In this document: one piece after another, positions 1-6,885 of the stretch
How positions within the stretch are numbered: the first letter of the stretch is position 1
How the letters are laid out: each line of letters opens with the position of its first letter
Source: Clostridia bacterium
GTDB taxonomy: Bacteria; Bacillota; Clostridia; Oscillospirales; CAG-272
NCBI GenBank assembly: GCA_017412045.1
Contig: JAFQOX010000146.1
Coordinates: 1 to 32,554 of the forward strand
Length of the DNA: 32,554 nucleotides
Reading direction: 5' to 3'
Program-made: the position numbers and the translations under genes
The notes under the pieces: model-generated
Databases searched by the model: none
What the model was told of the DNA's origin: nothing
What the model saw: only the letters and a program-made list of their open reading frames with translations

Positions 1-267
1 AAAAATCGCAATCCAAGTCAAGGAAAATTGCGAGAAAACTGCGAGAAACGCTTCTCGCAAAGTGCATCCGATGATGCGAAAAACCCAATAAAATCAAGGG
101 TTTTCAAGAAATTACATAAACAGACGAAGGAAGTTTTCAAGACCGCCTCGTTATGACCGCTTCGATAACCCTCCGTATGAAATTTTATATAAATAAAGAG
201 GTCGATAAAAACCGACCTCTTTATCATATCACATGATATCAAAAATGTCAACAGTTTTTTGAAAAAA
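1..267. other. Left-edge intergenic region without a supported gene
   Basis: No convincing gene lies in these bases. An open frame of 77 codons runs on the minus strand at 18-251, but it has no ribosome binding site, runs through the terminator hairpin at 193-224, and resembles no family I know. A short inverted repeat (8-base arms at 40-47 and 52-59, reading TGCGAGAA/TTCTCGCA) and a weaker AAAACCC/GGGTTTT pair at about 80-104 are visible. These may be remnants of a dispersed repeat or of a transcription stop. Nothing more can be said from the sequence. Confidence 0.4.
193..224 (-). terminator. Intrinsic terminator after the phosphomannomutase-like gene
   Basis: A perfect 12-bp stem (193-204 paired with 213-224) with an 8-base loop lies about 45 bases past the stop codon of the minus-strand HAD gene. 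On the minus strand it is followed by a T-rich run (TTTATTTATAT). It ends the aspA-HAD transcript. Confidence 0.65.
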
Positions 268-984
268 TCAAAGCAAACCTTCAGCCTTCATCACTTCGGG
301 GAAGGTGCGGTAGTCGTCAACCTTGACGAAGCGGATTTCGGAAAGGTAAACGGATTCGTCGTTGCCGCCGGGACCGTAATCATCGCCGACAAAAGCGACC
401 TCGTCGAGCGCGATTCCGTTATTTTCACAATATTTTTTGAGCGCGTAATATTTGTTGAAGGGACGGGGCGCCATATCGAAGGACGAGGAACCGCCGACGA
501 ATACGTTGTAGTCCGAGAAAATCTCGCAGATCTCGCCGTAAATGGCGCGGCGTTTGCTACGGTCGGGATCGAAGGCGAGCTTGTCCTCGATCTTTGCTTC
601 CGTGCCGATGATCGGGAAGGTGACGCAACCCGATTCGTGATACTGGACGTTATCGCCCGCATATTCCGTGAAGCCGTATTTCTCGCGGCACATGGTAACG
701 CGGCTTTCCACGCTTTCTCTGTCGCAGGGAAGGATATTGTTTTCCACGATATCCAGCGTTTTGGTATCGGGATTGTATTGACCGAACTGCAAGCCGTAAT
801 TTCCGATAATGTCAATTGGAAATCCACCGAGCTGGTTGAAGATTCTCATGCAAGCGCCTGCGCCTGCCATGAGGAGCTTGTACTTTTTGGAAAGCGCGAG
901 CAACGCTTCGTAATTGGCGGGTTCGAGCGGCGTTTTGTGCTGTGTCAGCGTGCCGTCAAGATCAAAAGCAATCAATTTGATCAT
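268..984 (-). CDS. HAD-family phosphatase, eukaryotic phosphomannomutase-like
   Basis: A 238-residue soluble protein of the HAD superfamily, subclass IIB. Motif I is at residues 8-14 (FDLDGTLT) with the nucleophile and acid/base [10 protein letters not shown]. The closing part has GDD and GGND acidic motifs typical of motif IV. Internal stretches such as GNYGLQ (about 60) and GGSSSFDMAPRPFNKYYAL (about 163-181) match the substrate cap of eukaryotic-type phosphomannomutases (PMM/SEC53 family), which interconvert mannose-6-phosphate and mannose-1-phosphate. Bacterial members of this branch are uncharacterised and could equally be simple sugar-phosphate phosphatases. The gene starts 20 bases after the aspartase stop codon, with AAGGAGA ahead of the ATG, so the two are co-transcribed. 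The metabolic link to aspartase is not obvious. Confidence 0.8.
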   Translation of the reverse strand: MIKLIAFDLDGTLTQHKTPLEPANYEALLALSKKYKLLMAGAGACMRIFNQLGGFPIDIIGNYGLQFGQYNPDTKTLDIVENNILPCDRESVESRVTMCREKYGFTEYAGDNVQYHESGCVTFPIIGTEAKIEDKLAFDPDRSKRRAIYGEICEIFSDYNVFVGGSSSFDMAPRPFNKYYALKKYCENNGIALDEVAFVGDDYGPGGNDESVYLSEIRFVKVDDYRTFPEVMKAEGLL

Positions 985-1004
985 GGAACAATCTCCTTTA
1001 CTGC

Positions 1005-2414
1005 TTATTCTTTGATTTTGATCGCGCGAGGCTCTGTCATACCGCGTGCATCCAGGATTTCATTGAGCTCTTCTTCCGTCATGATCCGGTCACGCAGGAT
1101 GATCTGGCGTACGGGCATACCGGTTGCGAGGGATTCCTTCGCGATGAACGCGGAACGCTGATAGCCGATATAGGGAGCCATGGCGGTAACGATGCCGGCG
1201 CTCTTTTCTACGTTGTTGTTGCACTGCGTTACGTTTGCGCGGATACCCTTCACGCAGTTGACGATGAAGGTATCAACGGCGTTTTTCATGGAGGTGAGGG
1301 ATTCAAAGAGCTGATAGAAGAGGACGGGCTCGAATGCGTTCAACTCCATCTGACCTGCTTCCGCAGCCGCGCAGATGGTGGCATCGTGACCGATGACGAG
1401 GAATGCGACTTGATTGACAACCTCGGGAATAACGGGGTTGATCTTACCGGGCATGATGGAGGATCCGTTCTGCTTTGCGGGGAGAAGGATTTCTCCGATA
1501 CCTGTTCTGGGACCGCTGGACATCAGACGGAGGTCGTTTGCAATTTTGGAAAGGTTGACGGCACAGGTTTTGAGAGAGGAAGAAACGCTGACGAAGCCGT
1601 CAAGGTTCTGCGTAGCGTCGATCAGATCGGGCGCGAGATTGAGCTCGTAGCCTGCGACCTCGGTGAGCGCCACGGGGATTTTTTCAAGATAAACGGGATC
1701 AACGTTGATGCAGGTACCGATCGCGCTGCCGCCCATATTGACGGTGTGCATCTCTTTTTCCGCGTGAGCGATTCTTTCGATATCGCGGCGGACGACGGCG
1801 GCGTATGCCGCGAATTCCTGACCGAGACGGATCGGAACGGCATCCTGAAGCTGAGTTCTGCCCATTTTGACAACGCCGTCGAATCTCTTCGCCTTTTCTT
1901 CAAGAGCGACGACCAGCGCGTTCAGGCTTTCGAGCAGGGGCGCGACCAGATCGATGACTGTCATTTTGCCCGCAGTGGGGATGACGTCGTTGGTGGACTG
2001 ACCGTAGTTGACGTGATCGTTGGGGTGAACGATCTTGTAGTCACCCTTCTTACCGCCGAGGATCTCGATCGCGCGGTTGGCGATGACTTCGTTTGCGTTC
2101 ATGTTTGCGGAGGTGCCTGCGCCGCCCTGAATGGCATCGACGATAAAGGCTTCCGCCAGACCGCCCGCGATGATCTCGTCGCAAGCCGCCGTCATTGCGT
2201 TCACCTTTTCCTCATCAATGGCGCCCATATAGCCGTTGACCAATGCGCAAGCCTTTTTGATCTTTGCCATGTTTTTAATAAAAAGAGGGTGAAGCATATG
2301 TCCCGTGATTTTGAAGTTTTCCGCGCCTCGAAGCGACTGTACGCCGTAGTACGCGTCGGCGGGAACTTCCAGATCACCGATCGAGTCATGTTCAATTCTC
2401 AAGTTTTCATTCAT
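1005..2414 (-). CDS. aspA: Aspartate ammonia-lyase (aspartase)
   Basis: A 469-residue member of the fumarase/aspartase superfamily that reversibly deaminates L-aspartate to fumarate and ammonia in the cytoplasm. Visible signatures are ADAYYGVQSLR near residue 20, the GTSANMNANEVIANRA block near 100, NYGQSTNDVIPTA near 140, GRTQLQDAVP near 190, and the family signature GSSIMPGKINP near 316-326, which contains the catalytic serine loop. The overall pattern, especially AYYGVQ and the substrate block, favours aspartase over class II fumarase, although the two are closely related. I chose the start at 2414 because AGGAAAGGAAG stands just upstream; the open frame reaches 12 codons further without a better site. 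A consensus promoter lies at 2599-2627, giving an unusually long leader of about 180 bases that contains a well-initiated small ORF overlapping this start codon. The downstream gene is the HAD phosphatase. Confidence 0.92.
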   Translation of the reverse strand: MNENLRIEHDSIGDLEVPADAYYGVQSLRGAENFKITGHMLHPLFIKNMAKIKKACALVNGYMGAIDEEKVNAMTAACDEIIAGGLAEAFIVDAIQGGAGTSANMNANEVIANRAIEILGGKKGDYKIVHPNDHVNYGQSTNDVIPTAGKMTVIDLVAPLLESLNALVVALEEKAKRFDGVVKMGRTQLQDAVPIRLGQEFAAYAAVVRRDIERIAHAEKEMHTVNMGGSAIGTCINVDPVYLEKIPVALTEVAGYELNLAPDLIDATQNLDGFVSVSSSLKTCAVNLSKIANDLRLMSSGPRTGIGEILLPAKQNGSSIMPGKINPVIPEVVNQVAFLVIGHDATICAAAEAGQMELNAFEPVLFYQLFESLTSMKNAVDTFIVNCVKGIRANVTQCNNNVEKSAGIVTAMAPYIGYQRSAFIAKESLATGMPVRQIILRDRIMTEEELNEILDARGMTEPRAIKIKE

Positions 2415-2571
2415 AATGCTGACTTCCTTTCCTATCTTTGGTATGATCAATACAATAAGTTTTTATAAAATCGAATGGGGAACCCCAAACAAAATAGAGT
2501 TGAACCGAAAATGGATTTTTTACGCAAGATAGCAAGAAAGCGCCTTTATCCTGAATATGGAAAAAGCGCAT
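2407..2571 (-). CDS. Possible 54-codon leader ORF coupled to aspA
   Basis: Inside the aspA leader an ATG at 2571 is preceded by an excellent ribosome binding site (AAGGAG, 4 bases away). The frame runs 54 codons and ends with a TGA at 2409-2407, overlapping the aspA start region in an ATGAATGA arrangement, so the frames are arranged for translational coupling. The predicted peptide begins MRFFHIQDKG, is rich in Phe, Tyr and Trp in its middle, and ends in a charged tail. I know no homologue, and base composition is more AT-rich than aspA. It could be a regulatory leader peptide, a small protein, or a chance frame; the ribosome binding site and the overlap are the only arguments for it. Confidence 0.4.
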   Translation of the reverse strand: MRFFHIQDKGAFLLSCVKNPFSVQLYFVWGSPFDFIKTYCIDHTKDRKGSQHYE

Positions 2572-2598
2572 TCTCTCCTTATCGCAAATTACAAATTA

Positions 2599-2627
2599 AT
2601 TATATCATTCTTTCCCCTGTTTGTCAA
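2599..2627 (-). promoter_or_regulatory. Sigma-A promoter of aspA
   Basis: On the minus strand a TTGACA (2627-2622) is followed after exactly 17 bases by TATAAT (2604-2599). It points at aspA, with the transcript start expected near 2592, about 178 bases before the aspA start codon. Confidence 0.85.
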
Positions 2628-2683
2628 CAAAATTTCAATGAATTTTTCAAAGCGCGGAGTGAAAGAAGCCCGTTTTCGGGATC

Positions 2684-2722
2684 AAAAAAACAGACCGCGC
2701 TCATTTTGACGAGCGCGGTCTG
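2684..2722 (-). terminator. Intrinsic terminator of the GH127-SDR transcript
   Basis: A perfect 12-bp GC-rich stem (2691-2702 with 2711-2722) is followed on the minus strand by seven T residues. It sits 19 bases past the SDR stop codon. Confidence 0.9.
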
Positions 2723-2740
2723 CGAAAATTCTCTTACGGA

Positions 2741-3541
2741 TCAGGGGCGCAGACCCATTCCGCCTTCCAGCGTGAGGGTTTCACCGTTCATGAATTTGAA
2801 GTCGGGGGAGGCAAGCTGTACGCATACTCTGCCGATTTCGGTTTCGGGATCGCCGAAATGACCTGCGGGGGGCATTTTGACGTTGGCTTTGAATGCTTCG
2901 GGATATGCTTTTTCAAAGTTTTCAAGCTGCGCCGTCCATGCCAGAGGGCAGATGACGTTGGTATTGATGCCGTCCTTTGCCCATTCGGTCGCGGCAACGC
3001 GGGAGAGACCGCGTACGCCCTCCTTGGCGGCGGCGTAGGAGCACTGTCCGTAATTGCCGAACAGACCCGCGCCGGAAGCGAAGTTGATGATGCTTCCTTG
3101 GGTTTCCTTCAGATAGGGGTAGCAAGCCTTCATATAATAGAAGGTCGCGTAAAGTCCCGAATAGATCGCGAGATCAAACTGCTCGGTGGTGTGATCCTGG
3201 ATCGCGACGCCGGAAGCGGACGCCTGCGCGTTGTTGATCAGCACGTCGATTCTGCCGAATTCCTTGATGGCGGCTTCCACGACGCTTTTTGCCGTTGCTT
3301 CATTATCCGCGCCTGCGGCGATGTCTGCGGCGATGGGGAGAACGCGGATGCCGTACAGGCGCTCCAGCTCGGTTTTTGCCTTTTCCAATTTTGCAACGTT
3401 TCGTCCCGTGATGACGACGTTTGCGCCTTCCTTTGCGTAAGCGGTGGCGATGCCGTAGCCGATTGAGCCGCATCTGCCGTCGGAAAGAACGGCGTAGCCT
3501 CCGCCTGTGATAATCACGGTTTTACCTTTCAAAAAACTCAT
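2741..3541 (-). CDS. SDR-family NAD(P)-dependent oxidoreductase
   Basis: A 266-residue short-chain dehydrogenase/reductase with a Rossmann fold. The N-terminus carries a nucleotide-binding loop starting TGGG at residues 12-15, but seven to eight extra residues precede GSIGYGIA (about 26-33), so the classical TGxxxGxG loop is expanded and looks partly like the FabI-type SIxxGIA arrangement. INNAQAS near 105 replaces the usual NNAG. The catalytic Ser is in INFASGAG near 155 and the YxxxK pair in SYAAAKEG near 168. The C-terminus (GETLTLEGGMGLRP) is typical of the family. The substrate cannot be told. It begins 61 bases after the GH127 gene with a strong AGGAGG site, and a TATAAT lies in the gap (3577-3572) without a good -35, so read-through from the glycosidase gene is likely. 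A role in sugar or polyol oxidation is an inference from this neighbour. Confidence 0.85.
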   Translation of the reverse strand: MSFLKGKTVIITGGGYAVLSDGRCGSIGYGIATAYAKEGANVVITGRNVAKLEKAKTELERLYGIRVLPIAADIAAGADNEATAKSVVEAAIKEFGRIDVLINNAQASASGVAIQDHTTEQFDLAIYSGLYATFYYMKACYPYLKETQGSIINFASGAGLFGNYGQCSYAAAKEGVRGLSRVAATEWAKDGINTNVICPLAWTAQLENFEKAYPEAFKANVKMPPAGHFGDPETEIGRVCVQLASPDFKFMNGETLTLEGGMGLRP

Positions 3542-3602
3542 AATATACCTCCTTTTTGCCGCGTGGCGGCGATTATATCATATAAAATTTAAACAATGTC
3601 AT

Positions 3603-5396
3603 TCATCGTACGCCGAACCATACGCACATATTGGATTCGCCCCGGTTGGCGAATGCGGCGTAGGGGATCAGCTTCAGATCGAACGCTTCCCATGCCTCGG
3701 AATATTTCGCATAAAGCGCCTGCGAGGGCTTTTTGCGATAAGCGCGTACCGTGACGCGATAGCCGCAGAGGGCATCGTCGTAGCTTGGATAGGCTTCAAA
3801 ATTTTTATCAATAAAGAGTGAATGCAGATTTTCGATATTGTCCACGGCTTCGCCCGCGCAGACGAACGGACCGCAGCAAACGGCGGCTTTTCCGTTGTTT
3901 GCATAGATTTCGGGATTGCTTTCGATCAGAAGGGGTACGATCTTGAAATCAACGGTGATTTCCTTTTCCGGTTTTTCAATGACGGCGTAGCCGTTCCTGA
4001 CCGTATAAGGCGCGCTGACGGTATATTCTTCGCACCAGGAGGGGATTCTTATGCAAAGCGTGCTTACGTTTTCGGTCGAAAGCGTAATTTTGCCGCTTTT
4101 CGGAAAATCCGTTTTCTGTACGATCTTCATATTGCCAACGCTTGCCTCGGAGCCTGCGAACTGATTGACGTATATGGTATTGCCTTCATAGCCGTAGATA
4201 TAATTGCCCAGAGAAGCGAGAACGCGGTTCAGATTGGGAGGACAGCAGGAGCAGCTGAATACCTCCACGCGCTGTGTGATGGCAAAGCGTTCGCTGTGCT
4301 CGGGGGAAAGAAAACGCTTATAATTGTTCAGATTGATTTCCAGCGGATTTTCGTAGAAGAAGCTCTTTCCGTCCAGAGAAAGCCCCGAGATCATACCGTT
4401 ATAGAGGATCCTTTCGATCAGGTCGGCGTAAACGGCGTCGTTCTCGAAGCGGAGCATTCTGTGCGCGAAGAACATCAGAGCAATCGCCGCGCAGGTTTCC
4501 GCATACGCCTTGTCATTGATCAGATCGTAATCAATTGTGAAGGTCTCGAGCATTCGGGTGGAGCCGATGCCGCCCGTGATATACATTTTCTTCGTCGTGA
4601 TATCGTTGAACACCGCTTTGCAGGTCTCGTAAAGCGCACGGTCGTTCGTTTCCAGGGCGAGGTCCGCCATGGCGGAATACATATAGCAGGCGCGTACGCA
4701 ATGTCCGACGGCTTCCTTCTGTTCGCGGACGGGGAGATGGGACTGCGTATTTTTGAGAATCGGAATATCGGGATCAAAGCCTCTGCGGTCGAGAAAGAAC
4801 TTCGCGAGCTTCAGATAGCGGAGCTTGCCCGTCGCGCGGTACATACGGACGAGCGCGAGCTCGATCTCCTGGTGTCCCGGCGTTTCGAATTTTGCGGTTT
4901 TTTCGGTCACGAAAGCCTTTTCGATGCAGTCGACGTATTTTTCCATCAGCTTCAGGAATCTGTCCTTGCCCGTTGCCTCGTAGTAGGCAACGGCGGCTTC
5001 CATCAGATGTCCCGCGCAGTAAAGCTCGTGACAATCCCGATTGGTGAAGCGCTTTTCGGGCGCGCAGGTGATGAAATGAGAATTGAAATAACCGTCCGCG
5101 CATTGATTTTTTTCGATCTCGTCGATGATCTCCTCGATCTTTACTTCCAGATCGGGGTCTTTTTTCTTGTGCAGGATATAAGCCGCGCCCTCTATCCATT
5201 TGGCGACGTCGGAGTCCCAGAAAACGTGGGGCTTCTTCGGTTGTCCCTCCTTCCAATCGCAACGAAAGGCGGAAACTCTGCCCGTATCGTAAAAGCGGTT
5301 GTAGACGGCGTGGATGGTGACGTTTTCGTTCAGCATTTGCTTGTCGTACAAAAAGCCGTTTTTCAGAACGACGTTTTGATAGGGAAGCGTGATCAT
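3603..5396 (-). CDS. GH127-family beta-L-arabinofuranosidase-like glycosidase
   Basis: A 597-residue protein of the DUF1680/GH127 group, whose studied members remove beta-L-arabinofuranose from plant glycans using a zinc-bound cysteine as nucleophile. The zinc/catalytic motif is clear: an ENP glutamate near residue 348 (FFYENPLE) and the cysteine cluster SCSCCPPN near 380-387. GGIGS near 285 and YDLINDKAYAETCAAIA near 300 belong to the alpha/alpha barrel, and the C-terminal 180 residues are beta-rich. No signal peptide is seen, so it acts in the cytoplasm on imported oligosaccharides. I chose the ATG at 5396, preceded by GCGGAGGAAAA; the frame opens 15 codons earlier but without a site. A promoter is at 5452-5480 and a TTGAGA-N5-TCTCAA dyad lies in the leader. 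Exact substrate is not certain because related GH families share this fold. Confidence 0.85.
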   Translation of the reverse strand: MITLPYQNVVLKNGFLYDKQMLNENVTIHAVYNRFYDTGRVSAFRCDWKEGQPKKPHVFWDSDVAKWIEGAAYILHKKKDPDLEVKIEEIIDEIEKNQCADGYFNSHFITCAPEKRFTNRDCHELYCAGHLMEAAVAYYEATGKDRFLKLMEKYVDCIEKAFVTEKTAKFETPGHQEIELALVRMYRATGKLRYLKLAKFFLDRRGFDPDIPILKNTQSHLPVREQKEAVGHCVRACYMYSAMADLALETNDRALYETCKAVFNDITTKKMYITGGIGSTRMLETFTIDYDLINDKAYAETCAAIALMFFAHRMLRFENDAVYADLIERILYNGMISGLSLDGKSFFYENPLEINLNNYKRFLSPEHSERFAITQRVEVFSCSCCPPNLNRVLASLGNYIYGYEGNTIYVNQFAGSEASVGNMKIVQKTDFPKSGKITLSTENVSTLCIRIPSWCEEYTVSAPYTVRNGYAVIEKPEKEITVDFKIVPLLIESNPEIYANNGKAAVCCGPFVCAGEAVDNIENLHSLFIDKNFEAYPSYDDALCGYRVTVRAYRKKPSQALYAKYSEAWEAFDLKLIPYAAFANRGESNMCVWFGVR

Positions 5397-5424
5397 AGAA
5401 TTTTCCTCCGCAAAATGGTTGATT

Positions 5425-5441
5425 TTGAGAGTGATTCTCAA
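5425..5441. promoter_or_regulatory. Inverted repeat in the GH127 leader, possible operator
   Basis: TTGAGA and TCTCAA arms separated by 5 bases lie between the -10 element and the ribosome binding site of the GH127 gene. The position, just after the expected transcript start, suits a repressor site. The 7-1-7 look recalls Fur-type boxes but the regulator is unknown. Confidence 0.4.
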
Positions 5442-5451
5442 TTTCTATCTC

Positions 5452-5480
5452 ATTATAGCATCAATTTTGGGAAATGTAAA
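5452..5480 (-). promoter_or_regulatory. Promoter of the GH127 gene
   Basis: TTTACA (5480-5475) and TATAAT (5457-5452) on the minus strand are 17 bases apart, upstream of the glycosidase start. Confidence 0.75.
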
Positions 5481-5556
5481 GACTTTTTTATGAATTTTTA
5501 CAAAAATATAGCGGTATAAATATAAAAAGGCATATTTTGAAATCGGAGGAAAGAAC

Positions 5557-5588
5557 GAAAAAAGGCTGTTGCCGAAACGGCAACAGCC
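5557..5588 (-). terminator. Intrinsic terminator of the rpsF-ssb-rpsR operon
   Basis: A perfect 11-bp stem (5564-5574 with 5578-5588) with a 3-base loop is followed on the minus strand by six T residues. It stands 23 bases past the rpsR stop codon. Confidence 0.92.
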
Positions 5589-5611
5589 CAAATTATCAAC
5601 TATATCCCCAA

Positions 5612-5863
5612 TTATTCGCTGATGAAGGGGAGCAGTGCTACGTGGCGTGCTCTCTTGATAGCATCAGTGAGTTCTCTCTGGTGTTTAGCGCAAGTACCGG
5701 TTACACGGCGGGGAAGAATCTTAGAACGTTCGGAAACGAACTTTCTGAGTCTTGCAACATCTTTGTAGTCGATCTTTTCAACTTTTTCAGCGCAGAAAAC
5801 GCAAACTTTCTTTCTTCTGCGGTTAGCGTTGTTCTGGCGTGCGGGTCTCTGTTCTCTATCCAT
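5612..5863 (-). CDS. rpsR: 30S ribosomal protein S18
   Basis: An 83-residue basic protein that binds 16S rRNA as a heterodimer with S6 in the platform of the small subunit. The core [38 protein letters not shown] (written here only in part by its ends: CVFC near residue 21 and [12 protein letters not shown] near 52) is diagnostic, as is the ending [13 protein letters not shown]. Two of the cysteines (CxxC) are kept, which is common in anaerobes. I chose the ATG at 5863, which has GAAGGAGG upstream; the frame extends eight codons further but would bury that site. It is the last gene of the canonical rpsF-ssb-rpsR operon. Confidence 0.95.
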   Translation of the reverse strand: MDREQRPARQNNANRRRKKVCVFCAEKVEKIDYKDVARLRKFVSERSKILPRRVTGTCAKHQRELTDAIKRARHVALLPFISE

Positions 5864-5904
5864 GATTGAAACCTCCTTCTCTGTCATAATCGTGATTCAT
5901 TTAG

Positions 5905-6333
5905 TTAGAACGGCAGATCGTCATCGCCTGCGATCTCTTCAAACTTCGGAGCTTCCGAGGTATGAGAATTGAAAGCGGGAGCCTGATAATCGTCTGTTCT
6001 GGCAGATTCGCTCTTGCGTTCGACGAAGCTTGCTTCATCGGCAACGACTTCGGTCGCGTAACGCTTGTTACCGTTATTATCGGTCCACGTTCTGGTCTGC
6101 AAGGAACCGCAGATGCAGATCGCGCTGCCTTTTCTGAAGTATCTTGCAATGAATTCTGCGGTCGTTCTCCAAGCGACGATATTGATGAAGTCGCTCTGGG
6201 ACTGTTCACCCTTGGAATATCTGCGGGTAACGCCAATGGAGAAAGAGCATACACTGACACCGGAGGGCGTCTGTTTCAGCTCGGGATCCGCGGTCATGTG
6301 GCCGATCAGAATTACTTTGTTAAGGCTTGCCAT
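5905..6333 (-). CDS. ssb: Single-stranded DNA-binding protein
   Basis: A 142-residue SSB that coats single-stranded DNA during replication and repair. Residues 1-105 form the OB fold, beginning MASLNKVILIGHMTADPEL and containing FINIVAWRTTAEF near 50. A flexible Ser/Ala-rich linker follows, and the protein ends in the acidic tip DDDLPF that recruits partner enzymes. It lies between rpsF and rpsR with gaps of 21 and 41 bases, the usual Firmicute order. It is somewhat short in the linker compared with B. subtilis SsbA but complete at both ends. Confidence 0.95.
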   Translation of the reverse strand: MASLNKVILIGHMTADPELKQTPSGVSVCSFSIGVTRRYSKGEQSQSDFINIVAWRTTAEFIARYFRKGSAICICGSLQTRTWTDNNGNKRYATEVVADEASFVERKSESARTDDYQAPAFNSHTSEAPKFEEIAGDDDLPF

Positions 6334-6354
6334 TGAATAACACCCCTTTGCAAA

Positions 6355-6645
6355 TTAGATTCTGGTGGTCATGGAACGCATAACACCTTCAGTGATGTTG
6401 AAAATACGTTCAAGTTCAGCAACGAAGCTGGGCTTAGCGGTATAGGTAACGAGAACGTAGTAGCCCTCAGTCATATCATTGATCGGATATGCGAGCTTAC
6501 GCTTGCCCCATTCGTTGAAAGATTCAACGGTACCGTTTTCTTCGATCAGAGCCTTGAACTTGTTAACGAGAGCAGCAGTAGCTTCTTCAGTGCCTGTAGA
6601 TTCAACGATATACATTGTTTCATAGGATACGAGTTTGTTTTCCAT
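6355..6645 (-). CDS. rpsF: 30S ribosomal protein S6
   Basis: A 96-residue S6 protein of the 30S platform, partner of S18. It starts MENKLVSYETMYIVES and has the conserved GTVESFNEWGKRKLAYPI block near residues 38-54 and the ending RSMTTRI. The ATG at 6645 is set by AGAAGGAGG 7 bases upstream; an earlier in-frame ATG would put that site inside the gene. The leader (6646-6735) can fold so that this ribosome binding site is paired, suggesting autoregulation by the S6-S18 complex as known for other bacteria. The promoter at 6739-6767 is near consensus. Confidence 0.95.
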   Translation of the reverse strand: MENKLVSYETMYIVESTGTEEATAALVNKFKALIEENGTVESFNEWGKRKLAYPINDMTEGYYVLVTYTAKPSFVAELERIFNITEGVMRSMTTRI

Positions 6646-6652
6646 TTGATTG

Positions 6653-6706
6653 CACCTCCTTCTGGACATAAGGCCGCGAACATCAGAATTTATTCGCAGC
6701 AAGGAG
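6653..6706 (-). promoter_or_regulatory. Structured rpsF leader that can mask the ribosome binding site
   Basis: In the minus-strand RNA the segment CUCCUU (6706-6701) can pair with AAGGAG (6661-6656) of the rpsF ribosome binding site, enclosing an 8-bp hairpin GCUGCGAA/UUCGCGGC (6700-6693 with 6680-6673). This nested arrangement is what an autoregulatory ribosomal protein leader would look like. S6-S18 binding leaders are known upstream of rpsF in many bacteria; whether this one keeps the known protein contact residues I cannot confirm. Confidence 0.5.
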
Positions 6707-6738
6707 AAAAAACCGAGAAAGTTTTTTCCATCCCAATC

Positions 6739-6767
6739 AGTATATCACAAATCGGCGGGCTTGTCAA
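6739..6767 (-). promoter_or_regulatory. Promoter of rpsF-ssb-rpsR
   Basis: TTGACA (6767-6762), a 17-base spacer and TATACT (6744-6739) on the minus strand, placed about 95 bases before rpsF. It is divergent from the cardiolipin synthase promoter. Confidence 0.85.
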
Positions 6768-6817
6768 TTGCTTTTTTGAAAAATATTGAAATTTTTATGA
6801 ACATTTTTCGGCGGTCA

Positions 6818-6845
6818 TTGATTTTATGGAAAATAATGCTATAAT
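6818..6845 (+). promoter_or_regulatory. Promoter of the cardiolipin synthase gene
   Basis: TTGATT (6818-6823) and TATAAT (6840-6845) separated by 16 bases, 40 bases before the start codon. The -35 is weaker than that of the divergent rpsF promoter. Confidence 0.6.
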
Positions 6846-6885
6846 TCTCTTTATAAGAATGCAATTTTTAGGGGGGCGGTATGGT

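Noticed and set aside
18-251. 77-codon open frame on the minus strand
   Set aside because: No ribosome binding site and it runs through a terminator hairpin; kept only as part of the intergenic description.
259-1161. 300-codon open frame on the plus strand
   Set aside because: Antisense to the HAD phosphatase and the end of aspA; no initiation site or homology.
3822-5519. 565-codon open frame on the plus strand
   Set aside because: Antisense to the GH127 gene, which has clear catalytic motifs.
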